DNA of 64,000 bases from the NCBI GenBank assembly GCA_958296045.1, contig CATQHT010000003.1, positions 1,871,246 through 1,935,245 of the forward strand. The letters run 5' to 3'. Each line of letters opens with the position of its first letter. Position 1 is the first letter of the stretch. The translations under genes and the position numbers were made by a program. Source of the DNA: Rhodothermales bacterium. GTDB taxonomy: Bacteria; Bacteroidota; Rhodothermia; Rhodothermales; Bin80. Positions 36,820-46,391 of this stretch are shown piece after piece. The notes beneath the pieces are model-generated. The model had not been told where the DNA came from. It did no database searches and was given only the letters and a program-made list of their open reading frames with translations.

Positions 36820-38151
36820 TTCGCGTCTTGTCTTGTCGTGGTTGTTATCTCAATGTAAGCACTTCTTCGGACTCAACCGTGAATCGTCTGGGTGGGACGT
36901 ATATGGGGTGGAATCGCTCCAAGTCTGCACCAACGGGCTACGACCGTAACGCAAGTCAGGCTGCAATTGAATGCGCGCGATGGGCGACGCGCCCATCATC
37001 GGACTCCCAAATACCGCAAGTGCCGACAAGCCGTTTCTGGTATTCCTCCGCAGTCCGCAGCAATACTTTCCTCAAGAACCGCGCCAAATTGTCGCTTCAT
37101 GTCGGAGCCCTTCTGACGAGACGAAATGTGTCAACAGTTATGACACACGTTTTGGAATCGGCGTAAGGTGGCATTCCGGGCGAGACGACGCATTGTATCG
37201 CGATAGGTTCGCTCCTGATGTCGTCGTCTCCAGGTTGTGACGGTATGCATTTGGCTTGTTTATCCAGGCGGACTTTAGCGACATTTCGGCCGTGCGTGAT
37301 CCGTTGGCAAAGCGTTCGGATTGATCGTCGTAGACCTTGTTGAGCTGGCAGCGGTAATGCGGGTGCAGGCGATACTGCATGATCGTCCACGCAAGTGCTT
37401 GGCATACCGCACACGGACAGAGGTGTTTTTGGTGCACGATAGGCAGCTGCAGCAGTCGCTGCGGATTGTGTATCCAGTGTTAAAGTCAGACTGCCAGCAA
37501 GAACCGTTGCAACCGGATCAGTTGCTCTCAGCAGTCCCGCGTATGTTGATGGCCTGATTCGGGCAAGTCACCAGAAGGACCTGTAGGTCACGGTGTCGTC
37601 TACAAACAGCATCGTGCGTGCCTGCACGCATGGGACGGAGTACGTCCGCCCCGCTGCCGTCAATGGTCTTGGGGCCTAAAACGCTATTCCGCCCCGCTCG
37701 AAGCAGCTATATCTCCGGTCGGGCTTCGCCCTCCGTTCGATGGAACGGCTTCTTCCTGCTTTCCGCACTATCGACAGCCTCCACTTACAAGCACACTGTC
37801 CTACTCTGCAGACGTTGCGCCGCAGAATTAAGGCGACGTATCCAGATTACTTTCGAAATCGGCGATAGTCATGCCACCCACCCCCGCTCCACCTTGGTTG
37901 CTCTTCACTCTTCCCCACGTCTCCCTGACCTGGGCCTTGGGCGCTGAAAACGGCTTTGCCTTCGTCACCTGAGTCGTCCCCGATTGAGTTGCCCCCGATG
38001 ATTTCAGCAGCACGAGCAGCCCCCTTCGCTCCGAGCCCATTACAGGATCTTCGTCGCTGTCGGGTCGGAGGAAGCGCCCCGAAAGGCTAACCCTCCCATG
38101 CAACCACATTCTGGACTTCACAGTGGCCTTTGTGACGGTTAGTTTACCTGT
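36820..38151. other. Long degraded accessory stretch
   Basis: About 1.3 kb with no gene I can support. Open frames at 37138-37437 (minus) and 37321-37557 (plus) are short and lack family features. Base composition resembles the neighbouring relics, so this is probably eroded coding or transposon sequence. Confidence 0.5.
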
Positions 38152-39361
38152 ATGCACGCTCAGCACCGGGTTCTAACAACGCTTCGCCGTACTATGCCAG
38201 CCCTGTCGGCAACTGTAGCGGCTCACCGGGACAGGAGCCAGTCGGCTCTCGGTCGTCTCGTATGTGAACAGTGTGGCTTCTTCGATGCCCGTGGCCACGA
38301 ACAGCAGGCCAGCTGCATGATTGCGCTTTGGGTAGTGGCGGCTGACGGCCACATCACCCTGCCCTCGGCGGAGCCTGCGCTGCCGTTCACCGGCCCGCGT
38401 GTTCTGGAGGCACCGGTAGCCACGCCGGTGGATATGCCCGACGGCATGCGGGTCACTGAGGGGCTTGAGATTGTTCTGGTCACCGGCGAAACAGATCGTG
38501 CGATCTGGAGCACACTCCTGGACCGGGAGCATTCTCGGGGTGTGATCACGTTTGCCGGGGCGCAGCGGCGCTACCTGATCAAGAGCGCCGCCAGCTATCT
38601 GGGGGCCGCCAGGTTTTCTGCCGCTGCGCTTTTTCTGAAGGCCCGGGACATGTGGATGGCGTGGGATCATGATCAGCGTGGTAGCAACCTTAAGCGCGTA
38701 GTGAACCTGAGCCGATTTCTGATTCGGCCAAGTGTTCGGTGCCAGAATCTGGCGAGCTTCGTGTTCCGGCGACTCCCCTCTGACTTCAGAGCCCGGTATA
38801 AATATGCGCCTTAACGTAGTGAAGACCTTTGTGGGTCCGCGCCATGAAGGAGCGTGTTTCAAGGCAGCAGGTTTCCGATATTTGGGTTTAACCCAGGGGC
38901 GAGGTCGGCATGCGCCGAACGGCGTGGGCAGGCGTTCACGGAAGAAGGTGTTCGCTTATGAACTGGTGCCTACCTAGCGCGAGCGTCTGGGCGTACCACA
39001 TGTGGAATGGCGCCCCCGACTGGAGGTGGGAGTGGGGCTGGACAGCAACTCTTGGGCAGACCAGGAATTTGGCGGTGCATAGTTAGGTGACCTGCGGCGT
39101 ACCGCGCGTCAGGTGAAGAGCACGACATAAATAGCAAAAACGATGGGGAAGCCAGTGACTGCAGGGCCTGCGCTGGATATGGCGGTGGTACGAGGATATT
39201 GGCGGTCCATAGAGAAGGCCGATAAGTTCGGCATAACACCGGAGAAGATACTGGCGCCGCACCGGCAGCGGACCCTTGAGCGGATGCGCACACAGGAAAC
39301 GGTACTGTGCATCCAGGATGGTACAGACATTAGTTACTGCACGCCGCCACTGCTCGATTAG
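38152..39361 (+). pseudogene. Second DruA-like/Tn5-type transposase, broken
   Basis: A relative of the 31846-34158 transposase in at least three pieces. The first (38152-38814) covers the N-terminus and most of the DUF4338 domain (DRAIWSTLLDREHSRG, AQRRYLIKSAASYLGAARFS, VVNLSRFLIRPSVRCQNLAS). A frameshift leads to GPRHEGACFKAAGFRYLGLT, then stops, then GITPEKILAPHRQRTLERMR with LCIQDGTDISYCTPP up to a stop at 39361. The rest of the DDE domain is missing. Sequence identity to the intact copy is modest, so it derives from a different element of the same family. Confidence 0.8.
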
Positions 39362-39363
39362 CC

Positions 39364-39381
39364 CCGGATCAGGTGGTCGAT
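39364..39381. repeat. IS21-type terminal repeat scar
   Basis: The reverse complement reads ATCGACCACCTGATCCGG, identical over 18 bases to the scar at 30476-30500 and nearly identical to the right end of the IS21 element at 52030. It sits exactly where the broken DruA-like transposase ends, so it may be a deletion endpoint. Confidence 0.55.
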
Positions 39382-39415
39382 GCAGGCCGGATTACGCACT
39401 GAGCAGGGACACGTT

Positions 39416-39763
39416 TAAGCTCAGCTCGTTCTGTGCCAGCACTATAGGAATGGCGAGGGTGCCAATCGCAACTACGCGGAGGATTTCAAATGGGCCATCC
39501 GCGCCGCCAGACAAGACAACCACACGGCACAGATCATCGCCGGTATCATGCTAAAGAATGGCCAGGGAGTACAGATGAACCCGACAACGGCCGCTAAATG
39601 GTTCAAGGCGGCTGCAATGCAGGGCAACCATGTAGCTCAGTTCAACCTGGCGTTCACATATTTTGCAAGCGGCGTTTCGCTGGATGAACTGGTTTCGGCG
39701 TATGCTTGGGTATGGCTGGCTGCGTCGGAGCTGCACGCTCCAAGCCGTTCATTGCTAGACTAG
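39416..39763 (+). pseudogene. Sel1-repeat protein, C-terminal remnant
   Basis: About 115 codons in frame with the ATG at 39548 encode Sel1/TPR-like repeats: YRNGEGANRNYAEDFKWAIR, IAGIMLKNGQGVQMNPTTAA and WFKAAAMQGNHVAQFNLAFT. An in-frame TAA at about 39413 and transposon relics upstream mark the lost N-terminus. Sel1 proteins usually act as solenoid scaffolds. The rest of the gene is not in the window. Confidence 0.65.
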
Positions 39764-40073
39764 ATTCGCCGCCACATTACGCTTGCCCAAATAACATAAG
39801 GGCGGCGCATGGCAAACAAACTGGCCCAGCGCATCAAGGCACCATCGCCTGCGTAAGAGGGCGATTCTGCTCCGCCGTCTTGCACGCACAGACCCGGCCG
39901 CGCCTTAAGGGATGCGCGGCCGTATCAGTGCCGCCCCATATCGATGCCGCCAGGCTGCACTTTGTGACTCTAGATACGATGCACTCGCCTAAAGACTCTG
40001 GCACCGTCTGGGGCGGACACACATATGTGCAAACCGCACCTGATCGCTACCACCTGGAAACCAGCATTCTGCT
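39764..40073. other. Intergenic, no gene seen
   Basis: Upstream of the glucan phosphorylase gene. A plus-strand frame ends with a TGA overlapping its ATG (ATGA), which hints at a lost upstream gene, but the encoded residues are not recognised. Confidence 0.5.
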
Positions 40074-42650
40074 ATGAAGCCACGCGCCCTGCGCACCTTT
40101 ACCGCCGTGCCCGCCTTACCACCCGCGCTGGAACGGCTGCGGGAACTCGCATATAACGTACGCTGGGCATGGCACGAGGACACGCTGGACCTGTTTCGGC
40201 GCCTGGGCGCCAGCCTGTGGAACGATACCGGCAACAACCCGGTGAAGCTACTGGGCATGGTGCCCCAATCCCGACTGGAACTAGCTTGCCAGGATGAAGG
40301 CTTCATGGCGCACTTCGAGGATGTGTGCGCCAACTTTGACCGCTACATGAACGCCACATCCACCTGGTACAGCCGGCATTTTGGCCACGAGCACGCTCCT
40401 TTGGTCGCCTATTTTTCCGCGGAATTCGGCGTTACCGAATGCCTGCCGATCTTTGCAGGTGGTCTGGGGGTGCTAGCGGGTGACCACCTTAAGAGCGCCA
40501 GCGACTTGGGGCTGCCGCTCGTCGGCATCGGGCTGTTGTACCAGCACGGATATTTCGGCCAGCGCGTAGGCGCAAGCGGGTGGCAGCACGAGTCCTATGA
40601 GGCCAACGATCCAGCGGTGCTGCCGCTAAGGCCAGCACTGGATACCGAAGGCCAGGCCTTGACCGTATCAGTGGAGCTGGCTGGGCACCTCGTGCACGCA
40701 CGCGTGTGGCAGCTGCAGGTCGGACGCGTACCGCTGTACCTGTTGGACACCAACTTTGCGGCCAACGCACATGATGAGGACCGCGACCTGACGGATTACC
40801 TGTACGGGGGTGGCAACGAGGTGCGCATCCGGCAGGAGGTGATGCTGGGCATCGGCGGTTATCGTGCACTGCGTGCATTGGGCATCCGGCCTCTTATCTG
40901 CCACGTTAATGAAGGGCATTCCGCATTTCTGACGCTTGAGCGCATCAGTGAGCTGATGGCAGACGAGGGTCTGAATTTCTTCGAGGCGCGTGTGGTAGCC
41001 TCCGCCGGCACGGTCTTCACGACACACACGCCCGTAGAGGCAGGCCATGACCAGTTTGGGACGGACCTGATGGACCGGTACCTGACCCACTACGCCCAAC
41101 GCGCGCTGGGGCTCTCACGCCACGACTTTCTGGCGCTCGGTCGCGAGAATCCTCACAACGGAAGCGAGCCCTTCAACATGACGAAGCTGGCGCTCCGAAT
41201 GAGCGCATCCAGCAATGGTGTAGCCAGTCTGCATGGCGCCGTAAGCCGCAGCATGTGGCAGCGGCTGTGGCCCCAGGTGCCCGAGGATGAGGTGCCTATC
41301 CGGCATATCACCAACGGCATCCATCCCTCGACCTGGTGTGCCGCGCCTCTGAAACGCCTGTTTGAGCGATACCTGGGCCCCAGGTGGAACGAAGCGTCTG
41401 GCAATGATCCGATGTGGCAACGCGTGGATGACATCCCCGACCAGATGCTCTGGCGAACCCATGTCAACAGGCGCGAGCGTCTGGTCACAATTGCCCGCCG
41501 GTACGTTCGGCAGCGGCTCGCACGCAACGGCGCGCCCCCTTCACAGCTCGCCGAAGCGGCCCATGTACTTGAAACGCACGCGTTGACCATCGGGTTTGCC
41601 CGCCGCTTTGCGACCTACAAACGTGCGACGCTCCTCTTTCACGACACCGAGAGGCTCGCACGCATCCTCTGCAACAAGGAACGTCCGGTGCAGATCATCC
41701 TTGCAGGCAAGGCGCACCCTAAAGACAATCCCGGCAAGCAGCTAATACAGCGGATCGTTGCGCTATCCGAGTCAGAACCGCTGCGCGGACACATCGTGTT
41801 TCTGGAGAATTATGACATGAACCTAGCCCGCTACCTGGTACAGGGCGCGGACCTCTGGCTCAACACGCCACGGCGTCCACGTGAAGCCAGCGGTACCAGC
41901 GGGATGAAGGCAGCTGCGAATGGGGTGCTTAACTGCTCTATCCTGGACGGCTGGTGGGACGAAGCCTATGATCCGACGCTGGGATGGGCCATCGGCGGTC
42001 GCGAATTGTTCAACGACCACGCGTACCAAGACCGGCGAGAAGCGGCGGCCCTATACGACATCTTAGAGCGCGAGGTAGTGCCGATGTTCTACTCCCGCAG
42101 CACGGACAACCTTCCCCTGGACTGGATTGCTCGCATGAAGGGGTCCATCAAGATGTACAGCCCCCGCTTCAGCTCCCCCAGGATGGTACGGGACTATGTT
42201 GAGGAGGCCTACCTGCCCGCGGCCAGACGCTACCAACACCTTAAGGGTAACAGCATGGCCAAGGCGCGCACGCTTGCAGCTTGGTGGGAACACGTACACA
42301 CCCAATGGCCTCACGTCCGCGCCGAACTTCCGCAGGAACAAGCTGCAAGGGAGCGCACAGTGGGCACGTCATTTACTGTGCGAGCCCATGTCACGCTTGG
42401 CGCGATGGGTCCAGAGGATGTCGACGTTCAGCTTTGTATGGGCAGCGTCACGGCTTCTGGAGAGATCGAGGACTTCGTGCTCGAACCCATGCGGATGCGC
42501 GGCTCTGTGGGCCAGGGCGCCTACGCCTACGAGACTGACGCTGTCACCTGTCTGCACAGCGGCTTTCGCGGGTATACTGTCCGCGTGCTTCCTCGCCACC
42601 AGGATATGGGGACGCCATTCTTGCCCGGCCTGGTGGTGTGGGGAACCTAG
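40074..42650 (+). CDS. glgP: Alpha-glucan (glycogen/maltodextrin) phosphorylase
   Basis: A GT35 enzyme that releases glucose-1-phosphate from alpha-1,4-glucans with pyridoxal phosphate. The 858-residue form belongs to the TIGR02094-type bacterial/archaeal branch, which starts LPALPPALERLRELAYNVRW-like (here with the tryptophan-rich WAWHEDTLDLF). Visible hallmarks are YFSAEFGVTECLPIFAGGLG, HVNEGHSAFL, FARRFATYKRATLLFHD and the cofactor site EASGTSGMKAAANGV with its PLP lysine near residue 612. The C-terminus ends by overlapping the convergent secreted-protein gene by 4 bp. No other glycogen genes are nearby, so it may serve storage-glucan breakdown. Confidence 0.93.
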   Translation: MKPRALRTFTAVPALPPALERLRELAYNVRWAWHEDTLDLFRRLGASLWNDTGNNPVKLLGMVPQSRLELACQDEGFMAHFEDVCANFDRYMNATSTWYSRHFGHEHAPLVAYFSAEFGVTECLPIFAGGLGVLAGDHLKSASDLGLPLVGIGLLYQHGYFGQRVGASGWQHESYEANDPAVLPLRPALDTEGQALTVSVELAGHLVHARVWQLQVGRVPLYLLDTNFAANAHDEDRDLTDYLYGGGNEVRIRQEVMLGIGGYRALRALGIRPLICHVNEGHSAFLTLERISELMADEGLNFFEARVVASAGTVFTTHTPVEAGHDQFGTDLMDRYLTHYAQRALGLSRHDFLALGRENPHNGSEPFNMTKLALRMSASSNGVASLHGAVSRSMWQRLWPQVPEDEVPIRHITNGIHPSTWCAAPLKRLFERYLGPRWNEASGNDPMWQRVDDIPDQMLWRTHVNRRERLVTIARRYVRQRLARNGAPPSQLAEAAHVLETHALTIGFARRFATYKRATLLFHDTERLARILCNKERPVQIILAGKAHPKDNPGKQLIQRIVALSESEPLRGHIVFLENYDMNLARYLVQGADLWLNTPRRPREASGTSGMKAAANGVLNCSILDGWWDEAYDPTLGWAIGGRELFNDHAYQDRREAAALYDILEREVVPMFYSRSTDNLPLDWIARMKGSIKMYSPRFSSPRMVRDYVEEAYLPAARRYQHLKGNSMAKARTLAAWWEHVHTQWPHVRAELPQEQAARERTVGTSFTVRAHVTLGAMGPEDVDVQLCMGSVTASGEIEDFVLEPMRMRGSVGQGAYAYETDAVTCLHSGFRGYTVRVLPRHQDMGTPFLPGLVVWGT

Positions 42651-43417
42651 TGCCCCAGGTCTGAGAGCTCGATGCGCGCGCCGTCCTCAAAAACGCTGTC
42701 TGGCAGCTCGTCATAAACACCGACGTTGGGCAAGCGAAAAGGCTGGTCTTGGCGCATGCCGCGGCCGTCAGAAAGCATGATGTTGCCGTGCCACTGCCAG
42801 TTTTCCCACGGACGCGTAAATCCCGGTTCCGGGTCGGACGCGTTGCGGTAGTACGACCACTGGGTCACTAGGCTTGACTCCTTGTCGACATACACCTCGT
42901 AGCGGTTGTCGGGCGTGAGGCCTACGTTGTCGAATGTGAGCGTCAGTATATGGGCAGCGCGCCCGTCTTCGGTGGTGCCTTCGCCGCCATACCCCAGCGT
43001 TACACCCGAGTCTTTGAGCTTGTACGGCATCAGCAGCCAGTACCCGCTGTTGGCCCAGTCCCCATAAGCACTCTGAAGGAGCGCTTCCACTTCCTGTTCA
43101 GGTACCGCCTCGCCGTTCGCAAAAGCGGCGCCTTGCTGGGACGTGATATTCATCAACACCACCAGGCTGTCCCGCTGCCACCTGAACCGGCCCGTCCATT
43201 TGTCCCAGACCTGATCGTCCTCAAAAAAGGTCCACGTCAGATACCGGGTGTTGTCCCAGTTGGTCCGGCCTCCCATCGCCTCCATAACCTGATCTGCGAT
43301 CTCTATTGCAAGCGGGTCGGATCCTTCCTGGTCAAAACCCTCCATAGGCGGGTTGTCCTGCGCCTGCGCCGCAGCGGCAAAAAGCAGCAGGCTCAGCATG
43401 TGGACAGCGTGCTTCAT
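42647..43417 (-). CDS. Secreted protein of unknown function
   Basis: A 256-residue protein with a clear signal peptide (MLSLLLFAAAAQAQ, cleaved near residue 20). The mature part starts with an IADQVMEAMGGRTNWDNTRY helix, then beta-rich stretches such as LTWTFFEDDQVWDKWTG and YEVYVDKESSLVTQWSYYRN. This resembles the LolA-like, DUF6503-type periplasmic proteins of Bacteroidota, but I am not certain. It is convergent with glgP, overlapping by 4 bp, and divergent from the S9 peptidase gene. Confidence 0.75.
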   Translation of the reverse strand: MKHAVHMLSLLLFAAAAQAQDNPPMEGFDQEGSDPLAIEIADQVMEAMGGRTNWDNTRYLTWTFFEDDQVWDKWTGRFRWQRDSLVVLMNITSQQGAAFANGEAVPEQEVEALLQSAYGDWANSGYWLLMPYKLKDSGVTLGYGGEGTTEDGRAAHILTLTFDNVGLTPDNRYEVYVDKESSLVTQWSYYRNASDPEPGFTRPWENWQWHGNIMLSDGRGMRQDQPFRLPNVGVYDELPDSVFEDGARIELSDLGH

Positions 43418-43493
43418 TTGTTACGTCAGAGGGTGGGCGAGATACTATCGACGGCCAGGGAACGGGATCACCTTGTAGCTGCAGAGAGTTTGC

Positions 43494-45863
43494 ATGAACC
43501 GCAGCACCAATGGTATTCCTGTTATGATGCAAGGGTTCCGATTTGCGCTCCTGGCGCTGACTCTGTCAATCCCACTGGCGCTTGCCCAGGCACAAGTGGT
43601 CCCGGTCACGGAAGGGGACTATGCGCGTGCCGAAGCCACGCTTGGCCAACATACCAGCGGACTCGTATACGGCGCCACCGTTCGCCCCTTCTGGCTGGAT
43701 GGGGACCGCTTCTGGTACCTCCAAGAGCTGCGCGGCGCTTCGGCCGTAATTGTAGTGGATCCGGGTGAAGGGACTACCGAAAGCGCCGTGGATCTCGGCC
43801 GCTTGGCTGAGGCCGTGGAGGCGCTCACGGGCGAAGAGATCTCCATGGGCGACTGGGCATCTGCAGGCCTTTTCCTTTCAGAAACAGAAGGTTCGGTTAC
43901 GCTGCGGGCAGCACGGCAAAGCATACAGTGTGACCTCACCACTTATGCGTGCACGGAAGCCAAAGAGGTAGCCAGACGGCCGCGCAGCAGTGTGCTGTCC
44001 CCCGACGGCACGATAGCAGCGTACATAGAAGGACACAACCTCTGGGTCGAAGAGCTCGCCAGCGGACGGCGGACGCAGCTTACCACCGATGGCGTCGAGG
44101 ATTACGGGTACGCGACCAACAATGCCGGCTGGACGCGCAGTAGCACACCCGTGCTACTCTGGTCACCAGACTCCAAAAGGATCGCCACATTTCAGCATGA
44201 CGCTCGCGGTGTGGGCGAGATGTACATGGTAACGACCGAGGTGGGACACCCGAGCCTGGAATCGTGGAAATACCCGCTGCCCGAGGACAGTGTCATCTTT
44301 CGTATCAGCCGTGCGGTGATCCACGTTGATCTGGACGAGCCGCATGTAGTGCGACTGGACATGCCTCCTGATGCGCATCGGAGCACGACGACGGATCATA
44401 TCGCCGACTGGGACGGCACCTTTCTTGATGTACGGTGGAGCGAAGATGCCAGTCAGCTGGCCTTTGTGTCCTCTTCGCGTGACCACAAGGATGCTTGGCT
44501 ACGGGTAGCGGACCCGGTCACAGGAGCAGTCCAGACGGTGCTGCATGAGCATGTCGACACCTACTTCGAGTCAGGGGTCGACGCAGAAAACTGGCATGTG
44601 CTATTCGACACGGACGAGGTGATTTGGTATTCGGAGCGTGATGACTGGGGCCACTTGTACCTTTATGACTTACACAGCGGCGAGCTCAAGCACCAGATAA
44701 CTCGCGGCGAATGGGCGGTACAGCAGCTGCGGCGCATTGATGAGCTCGAGCGCATGCTGTACTTCACCGCCAAGGGGCGCGAAGCCACGGACCCATACTT
44801 CGATCACCTCTATAAGGTGGGTTTTGACGGTGAGGGCCTGACACTGCTGACGCCGGAGCCGGCGCACCATACGGTAAGGATCGCGCCCTCAGGCAGTTAC
44901 TTTGTCGACACCTGGTCCACGCCGGTGACGCCTCCTGTGAGCGTCGTTCGCGACATGACGGGAAACGTGTTGGTAGAACTGCAGGAGGCGGACATTTCCG
45001 AGCTCCTTGACGCAGGGTGGGTGCCGCCTGTGCCGTTCACTGTTAAGGCGCGCGATGGCGAGACGAATCTGTACGGTCTGATGTACCAGCCGTCGCATTT
45101 TGACTCTACGCGGTCGTATCCGGTGCTGAACTATTTGTACCCGGGCCCGCAGTCTGGAAGCGTGGGGAGCCGTTCGTTTCGGGCTTCGCGCAGCGACAAA
45201 CAGGCGCTAGCAGAGCTGGGCTTTATCGTGGTTGAGGTGGATGCTATGGGGACACCCGGGCGCTCCAAGTCTTTTCATGACGCCTATTACGGCAACATGG
45301 GGGACAACGGCCTGCCGGACCAGGTAACGATGATCCAGCAGCTGGGCGAACGCCACGCGTGGATGGATCTGGACCGCGTGGGCATCTGGGGGCATTCTGG
45401 AGGTGGTTTCGCCTCAACCGGCGGCATTTTGCGCTATCCCGACTTTTACAAAGTCGCGGTATCGGGCGCGGGCAACCATGACAATCGCAACTATGAAGAC
45501 GACTGGGGCGAGAAGTGGCAGGGCCTGCTGGTAGAGAACGAGGATGGCACCACGAATTATGACAACCAGTCCAACATCCTTCTGGCGGAAAACCTGAAGG
45601 GCAAGCTCCTTCTGGCGCATGGCCTGATGGATGGTAACGTGCCAGCATCGAACACGCTGCTTATGGTGGAGGCGCTGGTGGCGGCCAACAAGGATTTTGA
45701 TCTGATTGTGTTCCCCAATGGCAGCCATGGCTTTGGTCGCGGCCGCACGTACTGGATGCGCAAACGGTGGGACTACTTCGTGCGGCATCTTCTGGGCACC
45801 GAGCCGCCCAAGGAATTCGAGTTTGGACGCGAGCGCGTGCGCGTAGCGGAGCCTTCGGGTTAG
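43494..45863 (+). CDS. S9-family (DPP IV-like) secreted peptidase
   Basis: A 789-residue prolyl-oligopeptidase-type serine peptidase. A signal peptide (FRFALLALTLSIPLALAQAQ) sends it across the inner membrane. The N-terminal half is a DPPIV beta-propeller (LSPDGTIAAYIEGHNLWVEE, WSPDSKRIATFQHDARGVGE). The C-terminal alpha/beta-hydrolase holds Ser in GIWGHSGGGFAS (~633), Asp in HGLMDGNVP (~711) and His in PNGSHGFGRGR (~744). The nucleophile elbow is GHSGGG in place of the usual GWSYGG. ATG at 43494 is used; an ATG at 43524 just before the signal core is also reasonable. It probably trims peptides in the periplasm. Confidence 0.92.
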   Translation: MNRSTNGIPVMMQGFRFALLALTLSIPLALAQAQVVPVTEGDYARAEATLGQHTSGLVYGATVRPFWLDGDRFWYLQELRGASAVIVVDPGEGTTESAVDLGRLAEAVEALTGEEISMGDWASAGLFLSETEGSVTLRAARQSIQCDLTTYACTEAKEVARRPRSSVLSPDGTIAAYIEGHNLWVEELASGRRTQLTTDGVEDYGYATNNAGWTRSSTPVLLWSPDSKRIATFQHDARGVGEMYMVTTEVGHPSLESWKYPLPEDSVIFRISRAVIHVDLDEPHVVRLDMPPDAHRSTTTDHIADWDGTFLDVRWSEDASQLAFVSSSRDHKDAWLRVADPVTGAVQTVLHEHVDTYFESGVDAENWHVLFDTDEVIWYSERDDWGHLYLYDLHSGELKHQITRGEWAVQQLRRIDELERMLYFTAKGREATDPYFDHLYKVGFDGEGLTLLTPEPAHHTVRIAPSGSYFVDTWSTPVTPPVSVVRDMTGNVLVELQEADISELLDAGWVPPVPFTVKARDGETNLYGLMYQPSHFDSTRSYPVLNYLYPGPQSGSVGSRSFRASRSDKQALAELGFIVVEVDAMGTPGRSKSFHDAYYGNMGDNGLPDQVTMIQQLGERHAWMDLDRVGIWGHSGGGFASTGGILRYPDFYKVAVSGAGNHDNRNYEDDWGEKWQGLLVENEDGTTNYDNQSNILLAENLKGKLLLAHGLMDGNVPASNTLLMVEALVAANKDFDLIVFPNGSHGFGRGRTYWMRKRWDYFVRHLLGTEPPKEFEFGRERVRVAEPSG

Positions 45864-46193
45864 GCGCTCCTCTTTCCTCTTTTTTGTAGTCTGGTCGCTT
45901 GCGCGGCAGGCCGCCGCTCCGGCACAGTGGGAATTACTTTATGATCTCCTGATTATACACGGTGGTAAGGGGCAGCTTTGCGGCGCAGTCAAGGCACTGC
46001 ACGTTGTCGCAGTACGGGGACAGGGGCCTGCGATGGGGCTGGCCAAGCGGCCGGAGGCGGTTTTCATTCCGGGCGCTCCAAGACCCGCCATACATCGCCA
46101 AGCAGCGTGCTTCCTTGCAGCTGATCCAATGCCCCGGGGTGAGGCCCACCGATTTGCCGTAGCTTTGCACGCGAGCGGCGTCGCAAGAAGGCC
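45864..46193. other. Intergenic, no gene certain
   Basis: Overlapping minus-strand frames (45934-46339) contain a few cysteines but no family signature. I regard the stretch as non-coding or decayed. Confidence 0.45.
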
Positions 46194-46391
46194 TTGCATT
46201 CGGAGCTGCTAGATATTCCGCGTATCGAGCCTAGACTGGCCCAGGCACCGGTCAGCAAGTTCGTTTCAGTGCGCACAGTCAAGCAGGCATCGCTGGTGGC
46301 ATTATCCGCCCTCGTAGGAATGCGCGTCGCGGAGTCCATCCAGCGATACGCTGCTGAGCACTCACCGTTGAATCAATCCCAGTCATTATGA
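46194..46391 (+). CDS. Small hypothetical ORF coupled to molybdoenzyme gene
   Basis: A 65-residue frame starting TTG (HSELLDIPRIEPRLAQAPVS) and ending in a TGA that overlaps the ATG of the sulfite-dehydrogenase-like gene (ATGA). A moderately hydrophobic helix, QASLVALSALVGMRVAESI, lies in its second half. The frame is open upstream to about 46143 with a basic N-terminal run. The ATGA overlap is the only support; no family is recognised. Confidence 0.35.
   Translation: MHSELLDIPRIEPRLAQAPVSKFVSVRTVKQASLVALSALVGMRVAESIQRYAAEHSPLNQSQSL

Noticed and set aside
45934-46339. Minus-strand ORFs with several cysteines upstream of the molybdoenzyme
   Set aside because: Short, overlapping in different frames, no recognisable motif; insufficient to call a gene.
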